A stretch of DNA of 24,810 nucleotides from Porphyromonadaceae bacterium UBA4702 (GCA_002404675.1 DHKE01000010.1:1-24810); one strand, 5' to 3'. Numbered from the stretch's first letter, positions 1 through 5,729 are shown. Numbers and translations are program-made. Notes: generated by a model not told the origin, from the letters alone.

Positions 1-2
1 TC

Positions 3-566
3 CTAATCTGCGGTTTCTTTATTGTAATGGGCTGTTTGTGCGAGCCATACTGCAAGGTCTACCTGCATGTCCCTCTCGTTGAAGAACAGGCGTGCAGATG
101 CCAGCCACTTTTGTATGTCGGCCTCTGCCATTGACGCGAACAAGCTCGGCTGCGTGGCAGTGTCCGGCTGTTCTGGCATGGGGTGGCTGTACGTGGTGAC
201 ATTGTCTGTCCTGCCGAGGTCGTTCTGGCTTGATGCATACTGTTGCATCTTTTCGCGGGTTGCCTGTTTCGGCAGCTCTGCAACTTTTGCCAAAGCGATA
301 CCGTCGAGCACTTTTACCCAGTTATCAGCGGTGAAGACCTTGACTTTCATGTCGCGCTCTTCGCGCATTGATTTCTCGAACTCGCCAACGGTGCAGCTCA
401 TAGGAAACTTGAGTTCCCCGGGTGTTGCCCCCAGCGATATCAGCAGCGTGTCTGTAGGGGGAGTGCTGCCACCGTCATATATGCGGAGCGTGCCTCCCGC
501 AGCATTGCGGAACTGCCGTTTCAAATCAGCGACCGTGGTTGCGTTGTCGATATAGAGTGTCGCCAT
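3..566 (-). CDS. Unrecognised 187-aa protein, paralogue of the 104-aa small-domain protein
   Basis: I do not recognise a named family. Residues 1-100 form one compact domain clearly related to the 104-aa protein encoded at 2922-3236: both share the pattern VxxLKxxFxxxxGxTLRxY near the N-terminus, then a TL.SL / GE.KF segment, a VGxFEK segment, and a final VxVxTxDN-like strand. The alternation suggests a small alpha/beta domain, possibly ubiquitin-like (inference). Residues 100-140 are polar and low in complexity. Residues 140-187 look helical (SMAEADIQKWLASARLFF). There is no signal peptide or membrane segment, so it is probably cytoplasmic. The ATG lies 10 bases after the stop of the 58-aa gene, and the stop codon is inside the window, so the gene is complete. 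It is the last visible member of the minus-strand cluster, which may continue beyond base 1. Confidence 0.75.
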   Translation of the reverse strand: MATLYIDNATTVADLKRQFRNAAGGTLRIYDGGSTPPTDTLLISLGATPGELKFPMSCTVGEFEKSMREERDMKVKVFTADNWVKVLDGIALAKVAELPKQATREKMQQYASSQNDLGRTDNVTTYSHPMPEQPDTATQPSLFASMAEADIQKWLASARLFFNERDMQVDLAVWLAQTAHYNKETAD

Positions 567-576
567 GGCTTGTTTG

Positions 577-753
577 TTATCTGCGGCGTTTGCGTTTAGG
601 CTTGCCCAGCAGTGCGCCGAGCACCATGCCGCCGATTTTTCTTTCGAGGCCTTGGCGTGTTGTCGGAATGCCGGTCTTGCGTGCGAACCGTTGCTTGGCG
701 GCGGTGATGCCCAAAGCTCGTTTCCACGAGAATGAAAGTCCTGGTATTTTCAT
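577..753 (-). CDS. Very basic 58-aa protein of unknown function
   Basis: This is a short ORF lying between the channel gene and the 187-aa gene. The protein begins MKIPGLSFSWKRALGITAAK, continues with an R/K-rich helical stretch (QRFARKTGIPTTRQGLERK), then a short hydrophobic G-rich patch (IGGMVLGALLG), and ends in KPKRKRRR. The strongly basic tail suggests nucleic-acid or phospholipid binding; this is inference. The hydrophobic patch is only about 11 residues, too short for a normal membrane helix. Support for coding comes from its fit in the gap: it starts 33 bases after the channel stop and ends 10 bases before the next ATG, on the same strand. No function is assigned. Confidence 0.6.
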   Translation of the reverse strand: MKIPGLSFSWKRALGITAAKQRFARKTGIPTTRQGLERKIGGMVLGALLGKPKRKRRR

Positions 754-786
754 GATTGTCTGTGAGTTTCGTTGTTTTGTCGTATA

Positions 787-2556
787 TTATATGTCGTAGC
801 CGTCATAGCCGATGCGTTTCTCCTTCAGGGACGGGACATCAGGCAGGGGTCTGCCGGCGAAGATACGTGACATGGTGTCAGCCAATGTCTGCGCTATCTT
901 CATCCGCTGCCCGTTCCACAGCAGCTTTTCCCACTCGATGCGGATGACGACGTTGTTGGCATCGGGTCTGAACCCGATTTTGCGGACAAAGTGCTTGGGC
1001 GAGGTCATCGCGTAGCACTTTTGGTGGTCGGTGAGGATGCCGAATTTTTCTGACATGGCCTCGCTCAGCTCATTGAAGAACTGCGTGTATGTCTGCTCGT
1101 CCTTGACGAACAGGTCTTCACCCGCCATTCGTTTCTCTCCTTTCTTGCCGCCGATGTTGACGTGTATCTGTGTGTCATATACTGGCTCGAGTGCGCCGCT
1201 TGAAACGAGAATTGTCACGCCCCATGCGCGGTCGCGGTCCATCAGGCGGCGCAGGTCGTCGTTGTACTCCTTCAGGTGTTCCACATCGTCCTCGCGGTTG
1301 TACTGGTAGAAAGACCTGTACGGTTCACGCTCGCCGATCTCGCGGCTAATGTAGTTGAAGCCTCCTATCAGCGCGAGGAAAAAGGTGAAATTGCCTGTGC
1401 CTGCGTCAATCAGGCTTGACGGTGAAATGACAGTCACGTTAGAGCCTCGGTCTATCATGCAGCCGTAAGGCCGGTTTTGCGGGAAATGCTCAACGGCGAT
1501 GATGTCGGGGGAGTGCTGTTCAGCGGGAATGGTCGATGCCAGGTTTATAAGCCGGAAACCCGGTCCATGGTTGACAGCTTCTGTCAGGTTGGCCTCTGTG
1601 ATGCCGTGTCTCGCCATAAGGTCGGCGACAGTGCGGAACGGACGGACGACCTGATAGCCTGTCGGGCGGTCGAGTTTGCGTTCAAAGGAGTTGCGCAGCT
1701 TGTGCGCGTCGGCAGCTACCGTCTCGTCATGTTTGTCGTTTTCGATAGCCTCGGTAAATCCCGCGCCGATGATACCTGCCGGCACTGCCACGATTGCGAT
1801 GCCGAGCAGCCCGACCACACAGGCGATTGCCCGTCCCCAAAACGTGACCGGCGGGGTGTCTGCAAATTCCCCAGGGTCACCGATATACTGGGCGAATGCC
1901 CACAGCACCGACACGAAGCCGTTGTCATAGACTTCCGGCTGCGCCTCATGCTCGAAGGAAAAGAGCATCAACGAGAGTATGAGCGTGATTATCAGCAGGA
2001 ACTGCATCGAAATAACCAATTCGTGCCTTTTCTCGCCGATTGCTCCGGTCAGCAGCCGGAACGACTTCATGTAGCGCGATATGCGGAACAGCCTGATGAC
2101 CCGCGCCGTGCGCAATGCCTTTAACGCATAATATGGCAACGGCACGAACCATTGCAGGAAGAACGGATAAGTCGAAATCCAGTCAATGAATCCGTAAAAG
2201 GTGAAGCAGTAGCGTATTCGCCCCATAAAACCCGCGAATTTCGGGTTGATTACAGGTGCTACCCAGATGCGCAGGCTGACCTCGACGGTGAAAAACGCGA
2301 GCGTGACATAGTCTATCCAGCGCAGGACGGTTTGCCACGGCTTGCTTAGCGTGAATGTCGAGAGAAATATCTCGAGCGTGCTAAGAAGTATCATTGACAC
2401 TATGACATAGTCAACGATGTTGTGCCACTGCCGCGTATGCAGGTTGTCGTCCAACGCCCGCGCCAGTTTCACCTTTAATGGCTCGCGTTCTTCTTTCGCC
2501 ATATAGCGTGATGCAATATTGAGGGGCATGCCAAATGTGCCTTTTGAGAGGCGCAT
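787..2556 (-). CDS. Voltage-gated-type six-helix ion channel with atypical pore and large unknown C-terminal region
   Basis: This is an inner-membrane protein of the ion-transport (Kv-like) superfamily. With the start used here (589 aa), hydrophobic segments fit S1 (47-68), S2 (78-100), S3 (119-137), an arginine-rich S4 (145-168, RTARVIRLFRISRYMKSF), S5 (180-201), a pore loop (214-230) and S6 (242-268). S6 has the typical GIAIVAVPAGIIGAGF pattern of prokaryotic Kv channels. The expected TVGYGD filter is absent; the loop reads AQYIGDPGEF, so ion selectivity cannot be predicted. Residues 275-589 form a soluble region I do not recognise. Possible starts are 2556, 2529 (MPLNIASRY) and 2502 (MAKEEREPL). 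The open frame runs up to 3069, but that extension overlaps two other genes and is rejected. The upstream coiled-coil gene stops 17 bases before 2556. Confidence 0.82.
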   Translation of the reverse strand: MRLSKGTFGMPLNIASRYMAKEEREPLKVKLARALDDNLHTRQWHNIVDYVIVSMILLSTLEIFLSTFTLSKPWQTVLRWIDYVTLAFFTVEVSLRIWVAPVINPKFAGFMGRIRYCFTFYGFIDWISTYPFFLQWFVPLPYYALKALRTARVIRLFRISRYMKSFRLLTGAIGEKRHELVISMQFLLIITLILSLMLFSFEHEAQPEVYDNGFVSVLWAFAQYIGDPGEFADTPPVTFWGRAIACVVGLLGIAIVAVPAGIIGAGFTEAIENDKHDETVAADAHKLRNSFERKLDRPTGYQVVRPFRTVADLMARHGITEANLTEAVNHGPGFRLINLASTIPAEQHSPDIIAVEHFPQNRPYGCMIDRGSNVTVISPSSLIDAGTGNFTFFLALIGGFNYISREIGEREPYRSFYQYNREDDVEHLKEYNDDLRRLMDRDRAWGVTILVSSGALEPVYDTQIHVNIGGKKGEKRMAGEDLFVKDEQTYTQFFNELSEAMSEKFGILTDHQKCYAMTSPKHFVRKIGFRPDANNVVIRIEWEKLLWNGQRMKIAQTLADTMSRIFAGRPLPDVPSLKEKRIGYDGYDI

Positions 2557-2573
2557 CTGGCATGCGGTCGATG

Positions 2574-2816
2574 TTATTTCAGTCGTTTGAGCTGGTCTTT
2601 GTAGTTCTCGATCTGGCGTTTGTAGCCCTCGATGTTCCGTTTGTGCCGCTCGGAAGCGCTGACCTTTGACTGTCGGTGTTGCGCTTTCATTGCAGGAGAC
2701 GATGTTGACTTTATTGCTGACGCATAGTGCGCATTGTCTCGTTTGGCGGACTCGCGTTCCTTCTCGATTTGTGCTCGGAGGTATATTATCTGTCGTTTGA
2801 GTGATTCTTTGCTCAT
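2574..2816 (-). CDS. 80-aa charged coiled-coil protein
   Basis: This small soluble protein starts MSKESLKRQIIYLRAQIEKE. Heptad-like leucine/isoleucine spacing is visible in residues 5-25 (LKRQIIYLRAQIEKE) and again in 58-80 (IEGYKRQIENYKDQLKRLK), with a polar S/A/K-rich linker between them. It probably folds as a helical hairpin or oligomerises. The family is unknown. The frame is open to 2858, but the internal Met at 2816 is preferred because the extra residues (MSSPGICHYKIKIP) lie in leader sequence. It sits directly upstream of the channel gene, so it could be a small partner of the channel; this is inference from position only. Confidence 0.65.
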   Translation of the reverse strand: MSKESLKRQIIYLRAQIEKERESAKRDNAHYASAIKSTSSPAMKAQHRQSKVSASERHKRNIEGYKRQIENYKDQLKRLK

Positions 2817-2863
2817 TGGTATTTTGATTTTGTAATGGCAGATGCCGGGAGATGACAACCTTA

Positions 2864-2891
2864 TATATGGGTGCGGTTAAGCACCCATATA
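2864..2891 (-). other. 11-bp perfect hairpin between cluster genes
   Basis: TATATGGGTGC at 2864-2874 pairs exactly with GCACCCATATA at 2881-2891 around a 6-base loop. It lies in the 105-base spacer between the 104-aa gene and the coiled-coil gene. No U-run follows on the minus strand, so it is not a classical terminator. It may be a processing or attenuation hairpin that sets different expression for the upstream small genes and the downstream channel half of the cluster. Confidence 0.5.
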
Positions 2892-2921
2892 CAGTATTGT
2901 TTTCATCTTGATTCAGGGACG

Positions 2922-3236
2922 TCAGTCTTCCTTGCCGGCAGCGGCGAGGGTGATGTCGTCTTTGCAAAGGCGTGTGTTCGAAGGGGTTGCCACCTGTACG
3001 CCGATGCCGTACAGCTCGCTTACCTTCTTCTCGAAATTGCCGACACGCAGGTTTGCGCCAAACTTGCACTCTCCGCCCTTAGCCCCTTTCATCAGGGATG
3101 CCAGTGTGGCATCGTCATCAGCCGGAGATTTGCAGTTGCCGGTGGTGTATACACGCAGCGTTGCGCCAAACTCTTTCTTGAAATTAGCCTTGAGAGTTTT
3201 CACTTTCATGCGGCCGTCTATCTTCATTTCTGCCAT
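2922..3236 (-). CDS. 104-aa small-domain protein (paralogue of the 187-aa protein)
   Basis: This single-domain soluble protein begins MAEMKIDGRMKVKTLKANFK. Visible blocks are a first strand/helix (VKTLKANFKKEF), GATLRVY, an acidic loop (ADDDATLASL), GGECKFGANLRVGNFEKK, and a last strand (IGVQVATPSN) ending DDITLAAAGKED. The same block order occurs in residues 1-100 of the protein at 3-566. The predicted alternation resembles a small beta-grasp-like fold (inference; no family name can be given from sequence reading). The start at 3236 gives a normal A-rich leader; the longer open frame to 3341 would overlap the preceding gene. It lies 32 bases after the membrane-anchored 166-aa gene, probably in one transcript with it. 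Confidence 0.75.
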   Translation of the reverse strand: MAEMKIDGRMKVKTLKANFKKEFGATLRVYTTGNCKSPADDDATLASLMKGAKGGECKFGANLRVGNFEKKVSELYGIGVQVATPSNTRLCKDDITLAAAGKED

Positions 3237-3268
3237 TGTTGTAAGTGATTGATGGTTGGTGAGTTGAG

Positions 3269-3769
3269 TTATTTGGTGGCGAAGTATACGGTAGCAGCGA
3301 TGGCGGCGATGACAATTACAGCCAACAGCCAAATCCACCATGCGATGCCTTTCTTTTTGCCTGTCGGGGGAATGTAACCGTTCAGGTATTCGAGTCGGAA
3401 GCCTCCCTTTTCGCCGATTTTAGTCTTGTCAAACTGTGCGATTTCGATACCGTATTGTGCCGCATGGGCGACGATACGATCGAAACTTGTCTTTGACCAT
3501 ATCTGGCTCAAAGCCACCTCCTGTCCGTCTCCGGTGCGGAGAGTTTCCTCCGGCTTGGCGAAATACAGGCTCATGCGCTCGTTGTACGAGGCAGCGTCTT
3601 GCACGGTCATGAAGTTCTCAGGCACGCCTCTGTCGGGACACAAGTCGTTAGGGAAGGCCTTGCGCAGGTCTGCCAATGTGGCGCCGGGGTTCATCACCAT
3701 ATATGCGTGGACGATGCCCAACGCGGTGCGGTTTTGCGCTTTGCCGTATACTCTTACTTTGTTCACCAT
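3269..3769 (-). CDS. 166-aa C-terminally membrane-anchored protein of unknown function
   Basis: The protein has a soluble N-terminal part (about 1-135) and one hydrophobic helix at 142-163 (WWIWLLAVIVIAAIAATVYF) preceded by GKKK. With no N-terminal signal this implies a tail-anchored protein with its body in the cytoplasm. Recognisable blocks are ALGIVHAYMVMNPGATLADLRKAFPND (16-42) and LSQIWSKTSFDRIVAHAAQYGIEI (87-110), which look like a helix-rich module. I cannot name the family. Its ATG lies 6 bases after the stop of the TerB-like gene, so the two are very probably co-translated. The anchor and the neighbouring channel suggest a membrane-associated complex; that is inference. Confidence 0.75.
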   Translation of the reverse strand: MVNKVRVYGKAQNRTALGIVHAYMVMNPGATLADLRKAFPNDLCPDRGVPENFMTVQDAASYNERMSLYFAKPEETLRTGDGQEVALSQIWSKTSFDRIVAHAAQYGIEIAQFDKTKIGEKGGFRLEYLNGYIPPTGKKKGIAWWIWLLAVIVIAAIAATVYFATK

Positions 3770-3775
3770 GGCTTG

Positions 3776-4204
3776 TCAGTCCTCGATGTTGTCCTCAAAT
3801 GAGATTTCCAGCTCCGGTTCTGATTTCACCATGTCGCAGAGCAGCAGCACTGCTGTTGGGATGTCTATGCCGAGTGCTTCGGCGGTGGCAAGGAGGTTGT
3901 TTGCCTCGCCGTTTGTGAGGACTCCGTCACTCAGCAGAATCTGCATGACAGCCTCGTATACATGGCCGATTTCCTCGGTGTCAACTTCTGCGGCGTTCTT
4001 TGTCAGGTAGGCGTTTATGCTTTCGCCGTCCATGTTTTCAACTTCCTTGAGAGCCGCGTCGAGCGCTGCTTGGAATTCCTCTTCGGGAAGTTCAAATGCC
4101 TCAGCCACTTCGTTGGCTGCTATGAGTTCCTCTTCGGCGCATACGCCGTCAGCCCAGATGGCAGCGGCGAGCATTGATGCTATAGTGTTTGTGCTTGTCT
4201 TCAT
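3776..4204 (-). CDS. TerB-like helical protein
   Basis: This 142-aa acidic, all-helical protein begins MKTSTNTIASMLAAAIWADG. Two halves carry the TerB-type pattern of an acidic DG near the end of a helix followed by E-rich helices: ADGVCAEEELIAANEVAEAF (18-37) and SDGVLTNGEANNLLATAEAL (92-111). TerB-family proteins (tellurite-resistance/TerB, also DjlA-type modules) bind metal through such acidic residues and act as cytoplasmic partners of membrane components in Ter stress systems. The assignment here is by pattern only. The longer open frame to 4408 runs into the upstream gene and is rejected. It has a 47-base A/C-rich leader and is followed at 6 bases by the membrane-anchored protein. Confidence 0.7.
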   Translation of the reverse strand: MKTSTNTIASMLAAAIWADGVCAEEELIAANEVAEAFELPEEEFQAALDAALKEVENMDGESINAYLTKNAAEVDTEEIGHVYEAVMQILLSDGVLTNGEANNLLATAEALGIDIPTAVLLLCDMVKSEPELEISFEDNIED

Positions 4205-4251
4205 TTGTCGTTGTTTTTGTTGTGTTGGGTTGTTGGGTGTCTTCTCGCTTT

Positions 4252-4476
4252 TCAGTGTTTCTTGCGGGCGTACTTCATCAGAATCGCACGAGCCTTGCCC
4301 TCGGCGGTGCGTTTGTCTATTTTGCCGCTCTTGGTGCGCTTGTAGTTGGACCATACGGTGTTGCCGTCTCTGGAAACCTTGACGGCGTTTTTCTTTAGTA
4401 CGGCCCATGCTTTGCCGGCTTTGGTACGCATGTCCACTTTGCCGGATTTTGTGTGCTTCAAATAGAATGTTGTCAT
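4252..4476 (-). CDS. 74-aa basic protein with two SGKxDxRT repeats
   Basis: The protein is made of two tandem copies of a short basic motif: KHTKSGKVDMRTKAGKAWAV (8-27) and KRTKSGKIDKRTAEGKARAI (47-66). A linker with NTVWSNYK lies between them. It ends KYARKKH. A third copy of the motif is in the neighbouring 47-aa protein at 4568-4711. The net charge is strongly positive, so nucleic-acid binding is plausible but not shown. There is no membrane segment or signal peptide. The family is not recognised. It is followed after 47 bases by the TerB-like gene. Confidence 0.7.
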   Translation of the reverse strand: MTTFYLKHTKSGKVDMRTKAGKAWAVLKKNAVKVSRDGNTVWSNYKRTKSGKIDKRTAEGKARAILMKYARKKH

Positions 4477-4567
4477 GTCTGTAGTTTTTGTTGGTTGTTC
4501 GCTTTTTGAGCAGTGTCTACGTTGACGCTGCTGGCTTAATCGCGGTTTGCGTGGATAGCCCCCTGTC

Positions 4568-4711
4568 TTATTTGAACAGCCGTTTCAGGCGGTTCTTGAG
4601 ACTCCCTTTCGCGGCGCGTGCTTTCGCCATGCGTGCTGCGATTTCCTTGCCCTCCTTGGTGCGTTTGTCTATTTTGCCGGAGGCGGTTCGTTTTACGTTT
4701 GAATAAGCCAT
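4568..4711 (-). CDS. 47-aa basic protein with one SGKIDKRT motif
   Basis: This short ORF starts MAYSNVKRTASGKIDKRTKE, continues GKEIAARMAKARAAKGSLKN and ends RLKRLFK. The block VKRTASGKIDKRTKEGK is nearly identical to the second repeat of the adjacent 74-aa protein. That cross-gene similarity at the protein level is the main evidence that both are real genes. The remainder is an amphipathic, lysine/arginine-rich helix. It could be a DNA/RNA-binding or membrane-active peptide; nothing in the sequence decides between them. It is flanked by unusually long spacers for the cluster (91 and 117 bases), the upstream one carrying the repeated ATTGACGTTAAT element. Confidence 0.7.
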   Translation of the reverse strand: MAYSNVKRTASGKIDKRTKEGKEIAARMAKARAAKGSLKNRLKRLFK

Positions 4712-4767
4712 CGATATTAGTTTTTGAGGTTGATTTTTGATTCAGGCAACTGCTTGCACTTGTTGAG

Positions 4768-4782
4768 GATTGACGTTAATCC
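4768..4782 (-). promoter_or_regulatory. Leader repeat, copy 2 (near-palindrome ATTGACGTTAAT)
   Basis: The 15-base string GATTGACGTTAATCC occurs here and identically at 5074-5088. Each copy lies 45-57 bases upstream of a cluster start codon (47-aa and 66-aa genes). The core ATTGACGTTAAT is a palindrome but for one base pair, as expected of a dimeric regulator site or a shared RNA element. Confidence 0.4.
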
Positions 4783-4828
4783 GTTGGGCTCCAGTGCTTG
4801 CCGTGGTTGTGTAGACCCCCAGCTTGCT

Positions 4829-5029
4829 TTATGAGTTGAGGTGGTCGATGAGTTTCGTGCCGAATTGGCGGGTTGTCCAGTCGGGATCGAATGTGAAGCC
4901 TGCCTCTTCGGCGATTTCGCGCAGAGCGCCCTTGGTGTTGCTGTACGTTTTGTACACTCGGATAGATCCGTTGTCCTCCATTGTGATGCAGTATTCTCCG
5001 AAAACTGCCTGTTTCTTTGTATTTGCCAT
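4829..5029 (-). CDS. 66-aa protein of unknown function, first gene of the cluster
   Basis: This small soluble protein begins MANTKKQAVFGEYCITMEDN. A beta-rich first half (GEYCITMEDNGSIRVYKTY) is followed by a helix (NTKGALREIAEEAGF) and a C-terminal helix (WTTRQFGTKLIDHLNS). I do not recognise the family. The SIRVY strand followed by a helix faintly recalls the TLRVY strand of the 104-aa domain, but the similarity is too short to claim homology. A good -7 promoter element lies about 155 bases upstream, so this is probably the first gene of the minus-strand transcript. The leader contains the ATTGACGTTAAT element. Confidence 0.7.
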   Translation of the reverse strand: MANTKKQAVFGEYCITMEDNGSIRVYKTYSNTKGALREIAEEAGFTFDPDWTTRQFGTKLIDHLNS

Positions 5030-5073
5030 ATTTGTGTAATTATGTTGTGGCGGCTGCCGTCGGGTGCAGAGGA

Positions 5074-5088
5074 GATTGACGTTAATCC
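5074..5088 (-). promoter_or_regulatory. Leader repeat, copy 1 (near-palindrome ATTGACGTTAAT)
   Basis: Same 15-base string as at 4768-4782, here inside the predicted 5' leader of the 66-aa gene, about 100 bases downstream of the -7 element. A position inside the transcript fits an RNA-level element or a roadblock-type operator better than a classical promoter operator. Confidence 0.4.
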
Positions 5089-5180
5089 CATACCGCTGTC
5101 AGGCTGCCTGTTGTTGGGTTCCCGTTTCTACTGCCGGTGAATTCGCAAATTGTGTTTCGGTGGCAGTGGTTTACTTATTG

Positions 5181-5188
5181 CAAAGTTA
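5181..5188 (-). promoter_or_regulatory. Putative cluster promoter (-7 TAACTTTG)
   Basis: On the minus strand TAACTTTG matches the Bacteroidetes -7 consensus TAnnTTTG exactly. Transcription would start near 5175. There is no convincing TTTG 19-20 bases upstream (that position is a G-run), so the promoter may be weak or activator-dependent. It is the only good candidate in front of the ten-gene cluster. Confidence 0.5.
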
Positions 5189-5339
5189 CAACTAGTGTTT
5201 GGAATTACCCCCCCGAAAAGTTAAATTACACAAAATAACCAAGGTAAACGCTTGAAGAAATGTGAAAAATCAACTCGGTGGGGCTGCTGTGCGTTTGTTG
5301 GAGGTTCTGGATGGCTCTTGTGTGTTCGGAGGTCTATGA

Positions 5340-5515
5340 TTGGTTTGGCAGGGTTGGCGATACGGCGTGCCGTGTTCGGAGGACAACAAACGCAATTATT
5401 TGATTTACTGCAATCTATCGATGCGGACACGGCACGCCGTGTCCCTACTTTGGCTGCGCATGAAAGCGAGGGTGTGCCTATTTTGGCACATCCTCCTACT
5501 TTGGCTGCGCAATAC
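5340..5515. repeat. REP-like palindromic repeat, copy 1; rest of the 5189-5616 gap
   Basis: The gap between the cluster promoter and the tRNA terminator holds no credible gene. It contains a palindrome GGACACGGC-AC-GCCGTGTCC at 5425-5444 and a degenerate partner at 5358-5380, flanking about 45 bases that include CAATTATTTGATTTACTGCA. It then has TTTGGCTGCGCA twice (5449-5460 and around 5498-5509) with a segment GAAAGCGAGGGTGTG between. The same modules in the same orientation occur at 24545-24810, so this is a dispersed intergenic repeat. A further half-palindrome (CGGCGTGCCGTGTC) is at 5578-5591. ORFs across it are unlikely to be coding. Confidence 0.8.
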
Positions 5516-5616
5516 ACGAGACCCGAAAACTGCATATTACCCTGTTTTTGGGGTGCCAAACATTCTCGGTGCTTTCGGCGTGCCGTGTCGTCCCAGCTTG
5601 GGGTGGGTATATAAAG

Positions 5617-5653
5617 CAGGAGAGGATGTTTCCAACGGAAACATCCTCTCCTG
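5617..5653 (-). terminator. Intrinsic terminator of tRNA-Pro
   Basis: A perfect 17-bp stem (5617-5633 with 5637-5653) with a 3-base loop immediately follows the tRNA on the minus strand and is followed by CTTTATAT. The last bases of the stem overlap the encoded CCA, so termination and tRNA 3' maturation are coupled in space. Confidence 0.85.
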
Positions 5654-5729
5654 GTCGGGGTGACAAGATTCGAACTTGCGACCTCACGCCCCCCAGACGC
5701 ACACTCTAACCGGACTGAGCTACACCCCG
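5652..5729 (-). tRNA. tRNA-Pro (anticodon GGG)
   Basis: Acceptor arms CGGGGTG (5729-5723) and CACCCCG (5662-5656) pair over 7 bp, with discriminator A at 5655 and an encoded CCA at 5654-5652. The D-arm reads AGCTCAGTCCGGTTAGAG and the T-loop contains GTTCGAATC. The anticodon loop CTGGGGG gives anticodon GGG with G at position 37, as expected of proline tRNAs. The anticodon stem includes several G-U pairs. The tRNA faces the small-gene cluster with its 3' end, the usual geometry for an integrated island, although no integrase is in the window. Confidence 0.93.

Noticed and set aside
1477..2124. 215-aa open frame on the plus strand opposite the channel
   Set aside because: Antisense shadow of a clearly real membrane protein; the composition (C, R, H rich) is not protein-like.
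2503..3069. N-terminal extension of the channel ORF to 760 aa
   Set aside because: The extension overlaps the coiled-coil gene and part of the 104-aa gene in another frame, has no membrane or domain features, and reads as out-of-frame basic sequence. The start is placed at 2556, 2529 or 2502.
4252..4711. Toxin-antitoxin pair made of the 74-aa and 47-aa proteins
   Set aside because: Both are basic and share the same motif, so they look like paralogues rather than a toxin with an acidic antitoxin.
5252..5663. Open frames of 107-120 aa over the gap before the tRNA
   Set aside because: They run through palindromic repeat sequence and into the tRNA terminator; the codons reflect the repeat, not a protein.
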